Source of the DNA: Neurospora tetraspora
Lineage: Eukaryota; Ascomycota; Sordariomycetes; Sordariales; Sordariaceae
Length of the DNA stretch: 64,000 bases
NCBI RefSeq assembly: GCF_033439725.1
Contig: NW_026944390.1
Coordinates: forward strand, 744,001 to 808,000
Direction of reading: 5' to 3'
A program made the position numbers and the translations under genes. Under the pieces are notes generated by a model that was not told the DNA's origin, ran no database searches, and worked only from the letters and a program-made list of their open reading frames with translations. Shown here piece by piece: positions 44,382 to 57,900 of the stretch (positions are counted from its first letter, which is position 1; every line of letters starts with the position of its first letter).

Positions 44382-47300
44382 TTACTCTGCATCAGGGATT
44401 CCGCTGGCACCCTCCTCCTGGTACTTATCCCAGTTTGCCAAGATCTGTTGGATCTTGGGGGAGTTCGTCAACCGGTAGACATCCTCGAAATACTCCTTGG
44501 TGATCGCGAATGGCTTAGCAGTTACGTTGGGAATGTACTTGCCAATAAGCTTCGATGGGTCGATGGTAGTCTTGTTGATCTTCTTAAGCAAGAAGCTTCT
44601 GAAAGGCTTGACACCGGACCGCAGGAAGGTCGAGTGGAAAGGCACATCGATACCGGGGAGCGGGATGGTGGCAAAGCCACGCTGGAGAACGAGGGGCGTG
44701 GGCTTAGCCTCAGTGTCGTTGGCGCACGACTTGATGATCTCGACCAGCTGCTCCTTGACAGTCTCGGCAGAGTACTCCTTACGCATCTTCTCAATGTCGA
44801 TCTTCATCATCTTGATGGCGTTGCAGACACCGCCAAGGGTGTCGAGCGCACGCAAGTCGCCAGCACAGACGTACTGCATGTTCTCGACGTTGAAGTTGAC
44901 AATCTCAAGAAGCCAGCCGGTGGTCTCTGCGATGCTGCCGACCACGAACCGCAAGGCCTCTTCAGTGAAAGTCTTGTTGATGCGGCTGGGGTTGACAGCG
45001 CACATGCCATAGTTGGAGCGCCCTGTCTCATCGCGCTCGACAGCGACCTGCATGGTGAGGCCACGGTAGAAAACGACGGACACGAGGGACTCGATGGGCA
45101 TGACATCGGCAAGGGCAGCCAGCGCAGAGTATTCACCAAGAGAGTGACCAGCGAAGGTGCTATCACGGGGCACAAGTCCCTTGGCCTTCATGTCCTCGAA
45201 GCTGGCCTTTTCCATCAGAGTAAGAGCGGGCTGCGTGAACTGAGTAGCCGAGAGAAGACCGTTGGGTGAGCGGTAAGTGTAAGAGGTAGTCTTCTCATCG
45301 ATCTCCTTGAACATACGTTCCGACTTGATCGAGCCATCGGCGGCCACAGTCTCGAAAGTCATGGACATGTAGTTCTGGCGGATGGCCTTGCCACGAGGGC
45401 CACCGAAGTGAATAGTGAGCTCCTTGGGGTTGTTCCGGACAATGTTGGTGATGGCGAAGCCTACAGACTTGTTAGCATTGAAATCAACGAAAAGACAATA
45501 GTAGGGACATACCATAAGTATCCATAAGGTACTTGTCAGCCCGATCCCAGACAGCCTTGGCCACAGGGCTGCTGTCATAAAGAGCCATACCCATGCCCTG
45601 CTCCTGCGAGCCCTGGCCGGTGAAGATATAAGCGGTGATGGGCTGCTCAATTTCGGCCTCACCCAGGAGCACCTTTTCCTCGGTCTCCTTATTGCTCGCC
45701 TCAACCTTGATGATCTTCCGGCCAGCAACCATGCCGACGTGCTGCAACTTCACGTTGATATCATCATTGGGCAGAACCATGCCGGTAAGAGAGGCATGGA
45801 AGCTGCGAACGCGGCCAACCTTGTTCTCGGCAGCCCAGGTCTCAACCAAGCTGCGCACCGCGGCACTCGAGTACATGCCGTGAGTGATGGTGCCAGGAAG
45901 GTTGGCATAGTTGGAGAAGACACGAGAGACGTGAATGGGGTTATAATCACCGGAGACGCGGGCATAAGTCTCGTTGGACGAGGGCGCCTTGAGTTGGAGG
46001 GGAGTCTTTCCGCTCAGAGGGATAGGGTTCTCAAAGTTGATGGGCTGCTCAATGGAGGAACCATGGCGCTGGAGGTAGTCAATGACGGGATTTCCGTGAG
46101 ATTCGCCAGCGTAGTAGTTGACAGTGGCAACCTGGATAATCTCCTTGGTCGGGAGCTCAAGAAGGACCTGGCCCTGGGTCTCCACGTGGCTGAAGACAGT
46201 CTTGTTCTTGAAACGAACCAAGGTCTGGAGACGGAAGGTGAGGGTCTGGCCGAGAAGCTCGATGTCAGAGTTTTCAACATCATCCATCATGAACCAATCC
46301 TTGGAGCGAAGGACAGCCACATCCTTGGAGGTGGCAAGATGAAGCTGCATAGGGGTTTCCATCTTGCGCTGGAATGTGTTCTCGAAGTCGGTGTAGGTAC
46401 CACGGTACAAGAACTGCGAAGTAACCTCCATAACCTTCTCACCGTCACGAGTGATGGTGCCACAGACCTCGACCATCTTTCCAGACTCCTGGTTGATGAC
46501 AGCGTTGATCTGAGCAGTAGTCGAAACCACATCGCCCTTCTTCAGGGGCTCAGCACCAGGCATCATGCGGAACTGGTTGGACAAATGGACGAGCTTGAGC
46601 AGGTCGCCGTCAATGGTGCGAGGGAAGATAGGCTTGGTGATAGCCTTCCAGCCAACAACAATAGCAAAGTCCATGGGAGCATACATGACCTTGTCGGGTC
46701 TGTCGACGAAGGCCTCTCCGGTGTTGCCAACGGCGTGGACAAACTCATTGATGGCCTCGCTGGTAATGGTGGTCTTGCCGCCATCGAAGACTTCATGGAC
46801 GGAGGAATCAAGGTCAAGCTTCTCATCGCCGAACCACGCGCGCCAGTAGAACTCCTTGATGCGATCATTGCGACCATCCATAACCTCATGGATGGGGGCA
46901 AAGCCAGCCTCGGGGTTGTAGATGAACTTGAGAGTGAGGGGCACCGGTTCTCCGAGGGCCGTGGTATCCTTGATCATGTTGACGACAATCTCGTTCTTGC
47001 CGTCCAGCTTGACCTCAATAACATCGGCGTAGCGGTTGGGGCGCGGCTGCTCCTTGACGAGGATGACCGTCTTCTCGGGGTTGTTCGGGTGCAGAATCTC
47101 GACAAACAGACCACGAGTCGGCGCAAAGATGCGGCGCATGGGGTTGGTCTGATACTTTTGCCCTTGAACGAGGACATCGGACTGGAGAAGGGCGAAACGC
47201 CAGTTTCTTTGGTGTCCGGCGAGAAGCGAAAGCCAGGCGTCCAGCGAAGGAAGTTGAACGGAAGGCGATGAGGACAGACGATAGGTGTTCTTGTGTTCAT

Positions 47301-50300
47301 CATAGGAGACAGTAAGACCCTCGATATCGAGAGGAATTTCCGACTCGATCAGCTTACCACCAAAGTACTCAATGGTAGGGATCTTGCTCTCATCGCCGCC
47401 ATACAGGTCACGGGTAAGCAAGGCGATGTGACCGTTGTGAATACCGTCGAGGATGTCCTTGATGGGCTCGTCAACCTTGGTAGCGTGCTTGGCAGCCATG
47501 GGACCCTGGAGAATACAGGTGCGGCCGACATCCTTGCCAACGACAGCCGCAAGATCCTCCGACTGCCAGAGCGAATCCTTCTTGAAGAAGAACTCGAAGT
47601 TCTCATCGAGAACAGGCACAAAGGTGACCGGCTTCTGTCCACGACGTTGGCAGAGCAGCAGGAAGTGCTGGACATCCTGAGCGTTGATGAGTTGCTTCTC
47701 GGCCTCGGGGTAGTGCGAGAGAATCTGCTCAACAGCAGAGTAGGGTTCCTTGAGGTCAGCATAGCTCTGGAGTCTGGAAGGCTGGCCAGGAGTGGTGGTA
47801 AATCTCTCCTCAATGCGGTGGATAAAGTCACCAGTAAGCTTGGTGTACGACTGGTCAATCCACCTAGCCTCATCCTTGACGTAGAGAAGCTCGACCAGGC
47901 GGCGAGCAATCTCAGCATATGTCATGTCCTCAAGATCGACGGCCTTGCCCTCCTTGTTCTGACCAAACCAGACCTTCTGGAAGTCCTTGTTGAGCTTCTC
48001 GATGATGTAATCACGGCTAGCCTTGAGAGCAGCGACCCTCTTCTCCTTGGGTAGGCTGAAGATCTTCTGATCCATCTCAGCCCAAAAGCGGACACCACGA
48101 GTGGCGAGCTTGTGAATGGGCTCACCCATTTCAGAGCGGACAGTGATGACACCGCCAGCGGGACCCTTGTAAGTCTTCTCCCAGTCACTGTCGTCAAGAC
48201 CAGGAGCGTCAACGATAGCCTGCTTGGCAGCCAGGCTGGTGTGGGCTTCCTTGGCGACCATCATGCGGCTACCGAACATGCAACCGTCGAAGGGCATGGG
48301 GGGATAGCCATACTTGATGGACCAGTCACCAGTAAGGTAGGGGTAAGTGTCATCGGCACCTCCGAAACCGCTACCGGCAACGAGAATGATGTTTTCTTGG
48401 CGGCGGATGCGACCATAGAGGTTGAGGATGTGGTGATGGAAATCCTCAAACGAGTGATGACCACCACCTCTGCCACCGGTCCACTGGAGAATAACGGGGA
48501 AGGTAGGGTTGGCCTTGGCGATGTTGATGACAGCCTGAATAGCCTCGCCCGAACCAGGCTTGAAGGAGATGTGCTTAAGACCCAGAGTCTCGATGTACTC
48601 CTGAGCGACCTCGATCGAGGGGACACCAGCACCGATGGTGAGACCTTCGATGGGGTAGCCCTCAGCTCTGAGTCTGCCAAGCAGGGGAATCTGCCAGCCC
48701 ATGGCGCGAGGGTTGACATAGATCAAGTTGACGCAGATACCGCGACCAGCAGGAACAGCCTTCTCAATCTTGGAGATGGCCTCGGTCATGGTCTTGGCAT
48801 TGTAGTAGCCACCACCAGCAAGCTCGATCTGGTAGCCAGCATTCATGGTGGCAGCAATGAAGTCCCAAGGCACAGTGGTAGGAGTCATACCGGCGACCAA
48901 CAAGGGCGGGAGGCCAAGAAGTCTGCTCATCTTGGTATCAACGTATGTACGACCAACGGAGTTCTTGACCAGTCTAGGACCGTATTCCTTGACCCAGTCC
49001 ACAGCAAACTTGACTGCCTGCTCCTCGTCACGGTCGAAAAGCTCGGGCTTGTAGCCAACATCAGTGACAGTTCCGTTCACCGTGCCAGCAAGGATGACGC
49101 GAACGCCGGTACCCTCCTTGTTGCGGCTGGTCAGAATGCCGAGACCAGAGATACCGCCAGGGCCGAAATCGAGGATATGGGTGGCATCCTGGAAAACGGT
49201 GGCCTTCTCCCAGTTCACTGTCTCGCCTGTAATCATGCGTACAAGGGAAGGAACAATGTTGCCCTCAACTTCCTCCCGGAGATCCTTGCCCGTAAAAGTG
49301 TTATAAACGGGCATACCCAGAGTCTGAGAGTCAATGTGAACGTCCTTGAGGTCTTCGGCAATCAAGTCAGAAGCCTTGGCGAGGTACTTGCTGTGGAAAG
49401 GAGCAGTGATGGGCAGGAAACGGTTCACGAACCGAACCTTACGCTCGGTGTGGGGAATTCTGGTCTGATCAAGGCCAGTAGCAGCCTTGAGCTTCCTCAG
49501 CTGCAAGTTGAGACCGTGCAGAGAGCTCGGAGGGCCGGCAACGACCATGTTCCGAGGGCTGTTGATCAAAGCAATGGAAATATGCTGGTCCTCAGGGAGG
49601 TAGGCATTGGTCTGATCGATATGCTTCTGGACCTCGGCCTGGGGAAGATCCCGAATGCTGAGCATGGGGGTAGGAGCACCCTCGCCATTATCAGCCGAGT
49701 CTTGGAGCATCGAGGGGGCCAGGGAAGTTCTGGGGAAGGTTTGCTGGCTGCGAGCGCCGATCCAGAAGAGGATGGTCAAGGCAGACTTGGTATGCTCCTC
49801 GAAACTTTCCCACGAATCCGCAGCCGCGGTAATAGCGGCAAGGACAACACCTTGAGAGTGACCTGTCGTTCCGCTGGTTCTCTCACGAAGGACACCGGGA
49901 TGTACACCCAGCACCTTGCAGGTGACCTGATAGTGTGCCAGCTGTACCAAACCAATCAAGGGGAAGCTGACGGGAGCAGAAATAAGGTAGTCGACATCGG
50001 GGGTGGCCTCTGGGCTCTGAAGCCAACCAAGCACATCAAGGCCCTTGGGGTACAGCTTCTCGGCATCAGGGTGGCTGGACAGAGTCTGGAGCAGCTCGGC
50101 GGATGTGGTGATCAGCTCACCGACGAATGCCGGATAGGTGTGGTGCAGCTCCCGGAGCTCTTCGAAGTACTCCTCAATGTTTCCTTGGCCACCAAAGATG
50201 GTGAAGATCTTGGCCGCGTTTTCACCGGCGGCACGGAACAGAGCCGACTCGTAGGGCTTGATGGCTCTGTTGCTAGCTGATCGCGCGAGGTAGTAGCAGC

Positions 50301-50712
50301 GAATGACTTCGAGCTTCTTCTCGTCGATGCCCTCCATTGTAGAGACCAGGGCATGGACATCGTTGCCCCGTAGGAACGCCCTCTCGAACTCGTTCAGGAT
50401 AATCTTGAGCACCTCCTCGTATGAACCCTGAGCGTCGTCCTCGCCTTGTGCCACCTCGGTCGCGATAAAGCCCATGTATCTGGCAACAAGCTCGAAAATG
50501 GATGAGGGCTCGTCATCTTGCGCGAGCTCGTCAGTGGGGGCGGGAAGGATAGCAGCGAAACGCTCCTTTAGCTGAGTAGCGTGGAAATGAAGGCCGGTGG
50601 GTATCAAGAAAGAGGTTTCGAGGGACCCGTGGGAGAGGGTGAGCGGCCGCAGAGAGGCAGACGACCTGGGGGTGGTGACGCCCGTCTGAGCGCCGGTACC
50701 GGTACCGTACAT
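44382..50712 (-). CDS. fas1: Fatty acid synthase subunit beta
   Basis: Two exons: 50712-45513 and 45460-44382, with a 52-base intron (GTATGT, CTAAC, GTAG), encoding 2092 residues, the usual length. Domain order: acetyltransferase with nucleophile Ser286 in [12 protein letters not shown]-binding enoyl reductase near 580-1000 ([56 protein letters not shown]); dehydratase halves with the hot-dog motif [12 protein letters not shown] (Asp1589 to His1594) and [14 protein letters not shown]; malonyl/palmitoyl transferase from about 1690 ([13 protein letters not shown]) with Ser1840 in [13 protein letters not shown]. With the alpha subunit it forms the cytosolic alpha6-beta6 barrel that makes palmitoyl- and stearoyl-CoA. 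From memory, Neurospora chain-elongation (cel) mutants map to FAS genes in this linkage group. It is divergent from FAS alpha across 4.2 kb. Confidence 0.98.
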
Positions 50713-53700
50713 GGTTGTGAATGGGTATCTGAGAGACGGCTAGAAAGCTGGAGGACGGAATCTGCGGTTAGCGTTTACTGATCACGGCTGAAGAACAAGA
50801 ACCGGTGCCTTTGAATATCCTCACTTGATGCAATGGCTCCGAAACTCAGCAAAGAGCGGGAGCTAAAGGTGTTTCGGTATGGAAAGCCACTTGAGGCTGG
50901 ATGTTGGTGTGGATGAGGCTTCAGTAATGGGAGGAAGCCAATGACAAAACCGTCGTCGTCAATGTCGTCGTCTCTATTGTTCGTCTCGCTGGTCAGGCAC
51001 AGCAGGATCAAAGTCAGGGTTCCAGAGAGGATGGAAGGGTGGAATCCGGGGAAGAGAAGACTCGAAGAGGGAGATAGAGGCAGGTAGCGTTAGGTATACG
51101 GCTTGGGGATGTACCTCTGGAGGTAAGAAAGGGGCTCGACGAGGAGGAGACGAAGGAGACGAGAGCAGGCGAGAGGCAGGTGGGGAGAGGCAAGGAAGGA
51201 GGAGTCGTGACTGAGGGGGGGAGGGGATAGGAAAATAATAAAAGGCGAAAGGGATGGAGCCAAATACGCGGATAGTACATGGGCTTACAGTACATACAGA
51301 TGTAGAGGTATCCAAGTTCGTCCTTGGTCTCTTTTTCACGAGTCAAGTGGAACTCGCACTTTCCCAATGTCCGTGAAATCTTGATGGTGTCTATCTCGCC
51401 TGCCGGGACGACGAGCAGAGAGTACAGTTGACGATACCCGGTGCTGGAGCTGAGGCAAAGTTATAGGCCAGGCAATTATCTACCGACCTACGATACTGAG
51501 GAAATACGATCCGGACTTTCGACGGGTGACCGGACAGAGGGTAGAAGTTCACAGCGGAGATCGAGGCAGCAGCGGGTGAAAAGAAAGGCCCAATGTTTTG
51601 GTGAGAGACGTGAAATACATGCTGGGCTGTACCTGCAATCTTCACGCACACTCAAGGTGTACGACTATAAAGATGGCGGGGTGTAGTCGTACATTCCCCT
51701 GCTTCATCTTGGAGAGGGGCACGGAGGGGAGGGACCTGACGATAAATTTCAACAGGGTCCCTATCGGTGGCCTTATCGGTTACCGTTCTTACCTGACATT
51801 GCGCGCAGTGGGCTGCCACGTTCCTGCCCCTGGCTGTAATCGAGGGTATCGCGAGCGGGCTTACGAGAGGCGTTACGACTCAGGCGAGCGAGGGGTCGGC
51901 CCTGGACACTGGGCCACAAAGGTTCCCGCTCCTGCCAGCCCAGGCCAGCCAGCATATTGGCTCGCCAAAATTTTGGGTGGTCTGGTTCTTGTTGGGGAAG
52001 TCGCGAACACTGCTGGGAGTTCGGCCGGGTCGCACACCCAAACACCACCCACCAGAACAGAACCCCTACCGCCCCTTCCGTCCCCAGCATTCCCTACAAG
52101 CCAAGACCTTGTCAAACACAGGCAGAGTGGGATCAAGTGGGATGCCGGTGGGGTCCAGAAGCGACTTTTGGCAATATCTAGCGACGTTTAGCGACGCTTG
52201 GGTCATGCAACAGCTTAAAGAGTCGTGCCAGAGTCGCGCACTCGCTCGACGGCGTTTTTTGACATCGCGACTTGCGCCGCCAATTGCGCACCGCCGCACC
52301 CAGTCGACGCCAAGCCCAGTGCTGCTCGACCACTCAACGGAAGATCCAGGAACGCTAGTTCTTCCGACCAGCCGAGTCCACCTAAGCCCACAGCGGAAAC
52401 CCCACCACTCCACGCGCAGATCAAGATGGCATTGTACCGGTACATGAATCCGAAACTTTCAGTAGTAGAGGCCATGCCAAGGTGGGGTCAAACTGGAGTT
52501 GATTTGGAGAAGCTTGAACTGACTTCCCGAGCCAGCCCGAGTGAGCCAATCAAAGGCGCTGCTATTTCAAATATTTTGTCAACTTTTTTGAGTGAGGCAT
52601 CAATGATCAATGATTGTCCATTGATCCATTGGCATTGACAATCTGGAGATCTTGGGTGAGGCAAAGTGTACTATGTATCTACGGAGATGTTCTCCCAGAT
52701 GATTTCCTCCAGAGCGACAGCAACTTAGGGAAAGTATATCTGCACTTCTTGCTACGGCCTACGTCTCGACCATGCTTCGGCATCTAAAAATTTGGGTGAG
52801 GGCAAGGAGCTAGAGAGTTCGGCCGAAAGAATGCATACCCGAATACCCTAAAGCAGTGGCAATACTGGGCCTCAAATTTATTTGCCGTGTCAGTTTTCGC
52901 GTCTCGGACCAGCCTGGCTCTTTAGTCTTTTGCCCCTGCACTTTCAAGCCAACCGCCTTCTCCAAGCTTCTAGGTCTCGATGATGCTCCAAGGAAAGAAC
53001 AAGATATCAGGCGGGTAAGTATACCAGTTGAAAAGGCGGCCGCTCTTGTTTTGTTGCTCGTCAACACCTTGATAATCGAACGTTGAGGGTAGCAATGCAA
53101 GCAACACAACCTAGCGAGGGTAGCTAGCTTGGTCTAGATAAAGAGATCGGGCAGCGGCGCACACCAGGCCATGCCAGCCTTGGGAGACCCAACATGACGG
53201 CGTGCCCATAGGAAATACGAGCAACTGAAAGATTCGCTTGCGGAGGCGGAAATGTTTTGTACACTATGCTCTGTATCCAGCCCCTCCGGACCATCAGCCG
53301 GTGCCCGACGCCGTCGACGGGCGGTCCAGACTCCGGCTTCCAACGTTTCTGACTTTGATAATGTTTGATTCCTTTCAGTGTGCGTTGAGTCGGCCGATAC
53401 CTGACGATGATCATGACGCCATGCAGAAAGGAAACTGAGGACAGCGTGTTGTGCCTTGCAGCCGCTCAGACGGATTCTGCGGAAGACGGGAGCTTGAACA
53501 CCTCCATCAAAAGGGCTGGGCGACTCTTGCACACATGTTCGTGCTGGTATGTAGGCAATATGGAAACGTCAGGTCGCCAATGTTGTGATACCTCTGCTTG
53601 GGCTGCCTTTGGTCGTCGGGTATGGTGTTGCAGCGGGTAGAGCAAGTGGAGGGCTGAGGGCAACGTCGAGAAAAGGGGACTGCTGCCACAAGTGGGGAAG

Positions 53701-54941
53701 CTGGCGGTTTGAGGGACGAATGGGGCCCAATTGGAGTTGGAGTTCACAAATTTCTGAATCGTGACTTGTAGAGGTACTTGTAACATGACATCGATACGTG
53801 GCTAATCTTAGCGTGGCCCAAGAGGTTTTTGGGGCCAATGCACTTCTCTGAAAGCCGTGGGGAAGGGACGAGACAGCCGGCTAAACCATATCGGGCTAGC
53901 GTTGGAGGTTTTGGTTGAGGGTGTTGAGCTGCAACGGAGGGGCGGGGGGAGGCGCGTCTGTATCAATGACAGGGGCTGCGGGGTCAAAGTGGCATTCAAC
54001 ATTTGTGAAATTGGAACCAAACAGGCCAAACAAGCCGCCAGAAACAATGTTGGTTCATCAATTTCCAGAGGGAACTCGGTGTGTTTTCTGTTATTGCGCC
54101 CTGACGCGAGTAATCTGTACATCCATCAGTCCGTCAAATCCCATCTTGTTGCTGTTTGGCGTGAGTAGACCGTTCCTGCACCCTAGGGGATTCCCTGGCA
54201 GCAGTTGACGGAGAAAAGGGTGCCAAGTGAGTTTGTCCAAAGTTTCCTTGTCGTGTTGACGCGCGGTACTCAAGTACATATGTCAATGTATGCATTGTAC
54301 CGTGTAAAATAGAAGTTGGGGTTCCAATTGCGATGCAGTGAGGTGAATTAAACAAGAAGGAGCCCACTTCGTATGTATGTATGTATCGTGCCTTCCCCTC
54401 CTCACTATCTCTCCCCGGCCCTCCTTCCCCTCGACGGAGTCCACGCACTTCCTTCGGTCTCCTTCAGTTTGGATTTCACCCCTCCCATCCTTCCATCCTC
54501 CATACCTCCTCATCCGATCCGCTCCTTCGGGGTTTAACACTACATCCTTGTGCTCCTTCTTCGCCGCCTGCCATATCTCCAGGCTTCTCTTTCTTTTCTG
54601 TCTGGTGTGTCAGTCTGTCTCCCCGTCCTTGCATCCCGTCTCCCTGGGTCAATTTCATCTTCCTCTTTGCCTGTAATAAGGGCCTTCACCATATCGAAGG
54701 TCATCTTCCGTGTCCCTTTTTCTGCTGCCCTTGCTGGCATCCACGGACGTGTGTTGTTTCAACCACCAAACTGACATTATCTGCTTGCTTTTCGGCAGCT
54801 TTCACATAGCCAGACGACGGGCACGCCATCTAACTGATTGCATTATACCCCGGGATACGCCTCATCTGCCCGATCCCCGCCCATACGTACCCTACTTTTC
54901 ACCAAGAGACCTCGAAGACTATACCCCAGCAAACCACCAAG
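50713..54941. promoter_or_regulatory. 4.2 kb divergent region between FAS beta and FAS alpha
   Basis: Both subunit genes read outward from here. The FAS beta side (about 51010-51240) is C/T-rich on the minus strand, and the FAS alpha side (about 54380-54560) is C/T-rich on the plus strand. Such tracts sit near transcription starts of strongly expressed fungal genes. Frames up to about 200 codons occur (51598-52191 plus, 52225-52638 plus) but have no motif. A non-coding transcript cannot be excluded. Confidence 0.5.
50763..50824 (-). other. Possible leader intron of FAS beta
   Basis: On the minus strand, GTGAGG at 50824 is followed after 62 bases by GCTAACCGCAG, a textbook branch site and acceptor, ending 50 bases before the FAS beta ATG. 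This fits a short intron in the 5' untranslated region. Support is the splice signals only. Confidence 0.35.
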
Positions 54942-57900
54942 ATGCGTCCCGAACTTGAGCAAGAGCTCGCCCACACCCTGCTCGTCGAGCTCCTTGCTTA
55001 CCAATTCGCCTCTCCCGTGAGATGGATTGAGACGCAAGATGTCTTCCTTGCGGAGAAGACGGCCGAGCGGGTCGTCGAAATTGGTCCCGCCGACACCCTC
55101 GGTGGTATGGCCAGGAGGACGCTGGCCTCCAAGTACGAAGCATTCGACGCCGCCAAGTCAATTCAGAGACAGATTCTTTGCTACAACAAGGACGCAAAGG
55201 AGATTTACTACGATGTAGACCCCGTGGAGGAAGAGCCTGAGCCGGTTGCGGCTAGCTCATCATCTGCCGCTCCCACCTCCGCTGCCGCTGCTGCTCCGGC
55301 TGCCGCTGCTGCTGCTCCTTCACCCCCGAGTGCTGGCCCGGCGGCTTCAGTTCCCGATGCCCCAGTTCCCGCTCTTGACATTGTCAGGTCGTTGATCGCC
55401 CAGAAGCTCAAGAAGCCCTTTGCAGAGATTCCTTTGAGCAAGGCTATCAAGGATTTGGTTGGAGGTGAGATTAGACCAGATTCTGTTACTGACTGACATG
55501 ACAATGACTAACAGAGTTTGCGTACAGGCAAGTCCACTCTGCAAAACGAAATCCTTGGTGATCTAGGCAAGGAGTTTGGATCCACACCGGAGAAGCCTGA
55601 AGATACGCCCCTCGATGAGTTGGGTGCTGCTATGCAGGCTACCTTCGATGGTAACCTGGGCAAGACAACCCAAGGTCTTATCGCTCGTCTTATTTCCTCC
55701 AAGATGCCCGGTGGCTTCAACATCACATCAGCACGCAAATACCTTGAGACAAGGTGGGGTCTCGGTTCTGGCCGTCAGGACGGTGCGCTTCTGCTCGCCA
55801 TCACTATGGAGCCTCCAGCTCGTCTTGGCTCCGAGGCCGATGCGAAGGCCTATTTGGATGATGTTACTCAAAAGTACGCCTCGCATGCTGGCATCAGCTT
55901 GTCCACCGCGGCCGCGGCCGGCCCTGCTGCTGGAGGCGGAGGTGGCATGATGATGGATCCTGCTGCCATTGAGGCCCTTACCAGCGACCAGAAGGCTATG
56001 TTCAAGCAACAATTGGAGCTTATCGCCAGATATCTCAAGATCGATATCCGCGCCGGAGACAAGGCTTTCCAGGCGTCTCAGGAATCATCCAAGGTCCTGC
56101 AGTCACAGCTGGATCTTTGGATGGCCGAGCACGGCGATTTCTACGCTGCCGGCATCGAACCTGTCTTTAGCTCCCTCAAAGCTCGCATGTACGACTCCTC
56201 CTGGAACTGGGCTCGCCAGGATGCCCTCAGCATGTACTATGATATTATCTTCGGCAGGCTGCAGGCCGTTGATCGCGAGATTGTCAGCCAGTGCATCCGC
56301 ATCATGAACCGTTCTAATCCCACCCTCCTCGAGTTCATGCAATACCACATCGATAACTGCCCTACGGAGCGCGGAGAGACGTATCAGCTTGCCAAGGAGT
56401 TGGGCGCTCAGCTCATTGAGAACTGTAAGGACGTTCTCAGCGTTGACCCTGTCTACAAGGATGTTGCCGTCCCTACCGGCCCCCGTACCACCATCGACGC
56501 TCGTGGCAACATCAAGTACGAGGAGATTCCTCGTGCAAGCTGCCGCAAGCTTGAGCACTACGTACAGCAGATGGCCGAGGGTGGCAAGATCTCTGAATAC
56601 AGCAACCGTACCAAGGTCGAGAATGACCTTGCTCGCATTTACAAGCTGATCAAGCAACAGCACAAGCTCTCCAAGAACTCCCAGCTCGAGATCAAGGCTC
56701 TATATGGCGACGTCATCAGGTCTCTGAGCATGAACGAGAGCCAGATTATGCCCAAGGAGTCCAGCAAGGTCAGCAGCGTCTTGTCCAAGTCGTCGTCCAA
56801 GTCCAAGGGCAAGACCGAGACGATCCCCTTCCTCCACCTGCGCAAGAAGTCCGAGCACGGCTGGGATTACAGCAAGAAGCTCACCGGCCTCTACCTTGAC
56901 TGCTTGGAGCAGGCGGCCAAGAATGGTGTTACCTTCGCCAACAAGTACGTGCTCATGACTGGTGCGGGCGCCGGTTCCATCGGTGCCGAGGTTCTCCAAG
57001 GTCTTATCAGCGGTGGTGCCAAGGTCATTGTCACGACCAGCCGTTTCTCCCGTGAAGTTACCGAGTACTACCAGTCTATGTATGCCAGATTTGGCTCTCG
57101 TGGCTCTCAGCTCGTTGTGGTTCCCTTTAACCAGGGTAGCGTGCAGGACATCAACGCCTTGGTCGACTACATCTACGACACCAAGACTGGTCTTGGTTGG
57201 GATCTTGACTACATTGTTCCCTTCGCCGCCATCTCTGAGCAGGGTCGCCAGATTGATGGCATTGACTCCAAGTCCGAGTTGGCTCACCGTATCATGTTGA
57301 CCAACCTCATCCGCCTCCTTGGCAACGTCAAGGCTCAGAAGGCCGACCGCGGTTTCGAAACTCGTCCCGCCCAGGTCATCCTCCCGCTCTCTCCCAACCA
57401 CGGCACCTTTGGTAGCGATGGTCTCTACTCCGAGTCCAAGCTCGGCCTCGAGACTCTCTTCAACAGGTGGCATGCCGAGGACTGGGCCAACTACCTCACT
57501 ATCTGCGGCGCCATCATTGGTTGGACTCGTGGTACCGGCCTCATGTCTGGCAACAACTTGGTTGCTGAGGGTGTTGAGAACTTTGGTGTCCGCACCTTCT
57601 CCCAACAGGAGATGGCCTTCAACTTGCTTGGCCTTATGTCGCCTACTATTGTCGACTTGTGCCAGAGCGAGCCTGTCTTCGCTGATCTGAACGGTGGTCT
57701 TCAGTTCATCACCAACTTGAACGAGACCATGACTAGTCAGCGCAAGAACCTTATGGAGACCAGCGATATCCGCAAGGCCGTCACCAAGGAGACTGCTATT
57801 GAGAACAAGATCGTCAATGGCGAGGACTCCGAGGCTCTGTACAAGAAGAAGGTCATTGAGCCTCGTGCCAACATCAAGTTTGACTTCCCGACCTTGCCTG

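Noticed and set aside
48112-50280. Open frame of 722 codons on the plus strand opposite FAS beta (and 510 codons at 45739-47271)
   Set aside because: Same codon-bias effect opposite a confident gene; no domains and an unnatural composition.
52225-52638. 137-codon frame in the FAS spacer
   Set aside because: Low-complexity Pro/Ser/Ala translation, no motifs, and no splice or promoter support.
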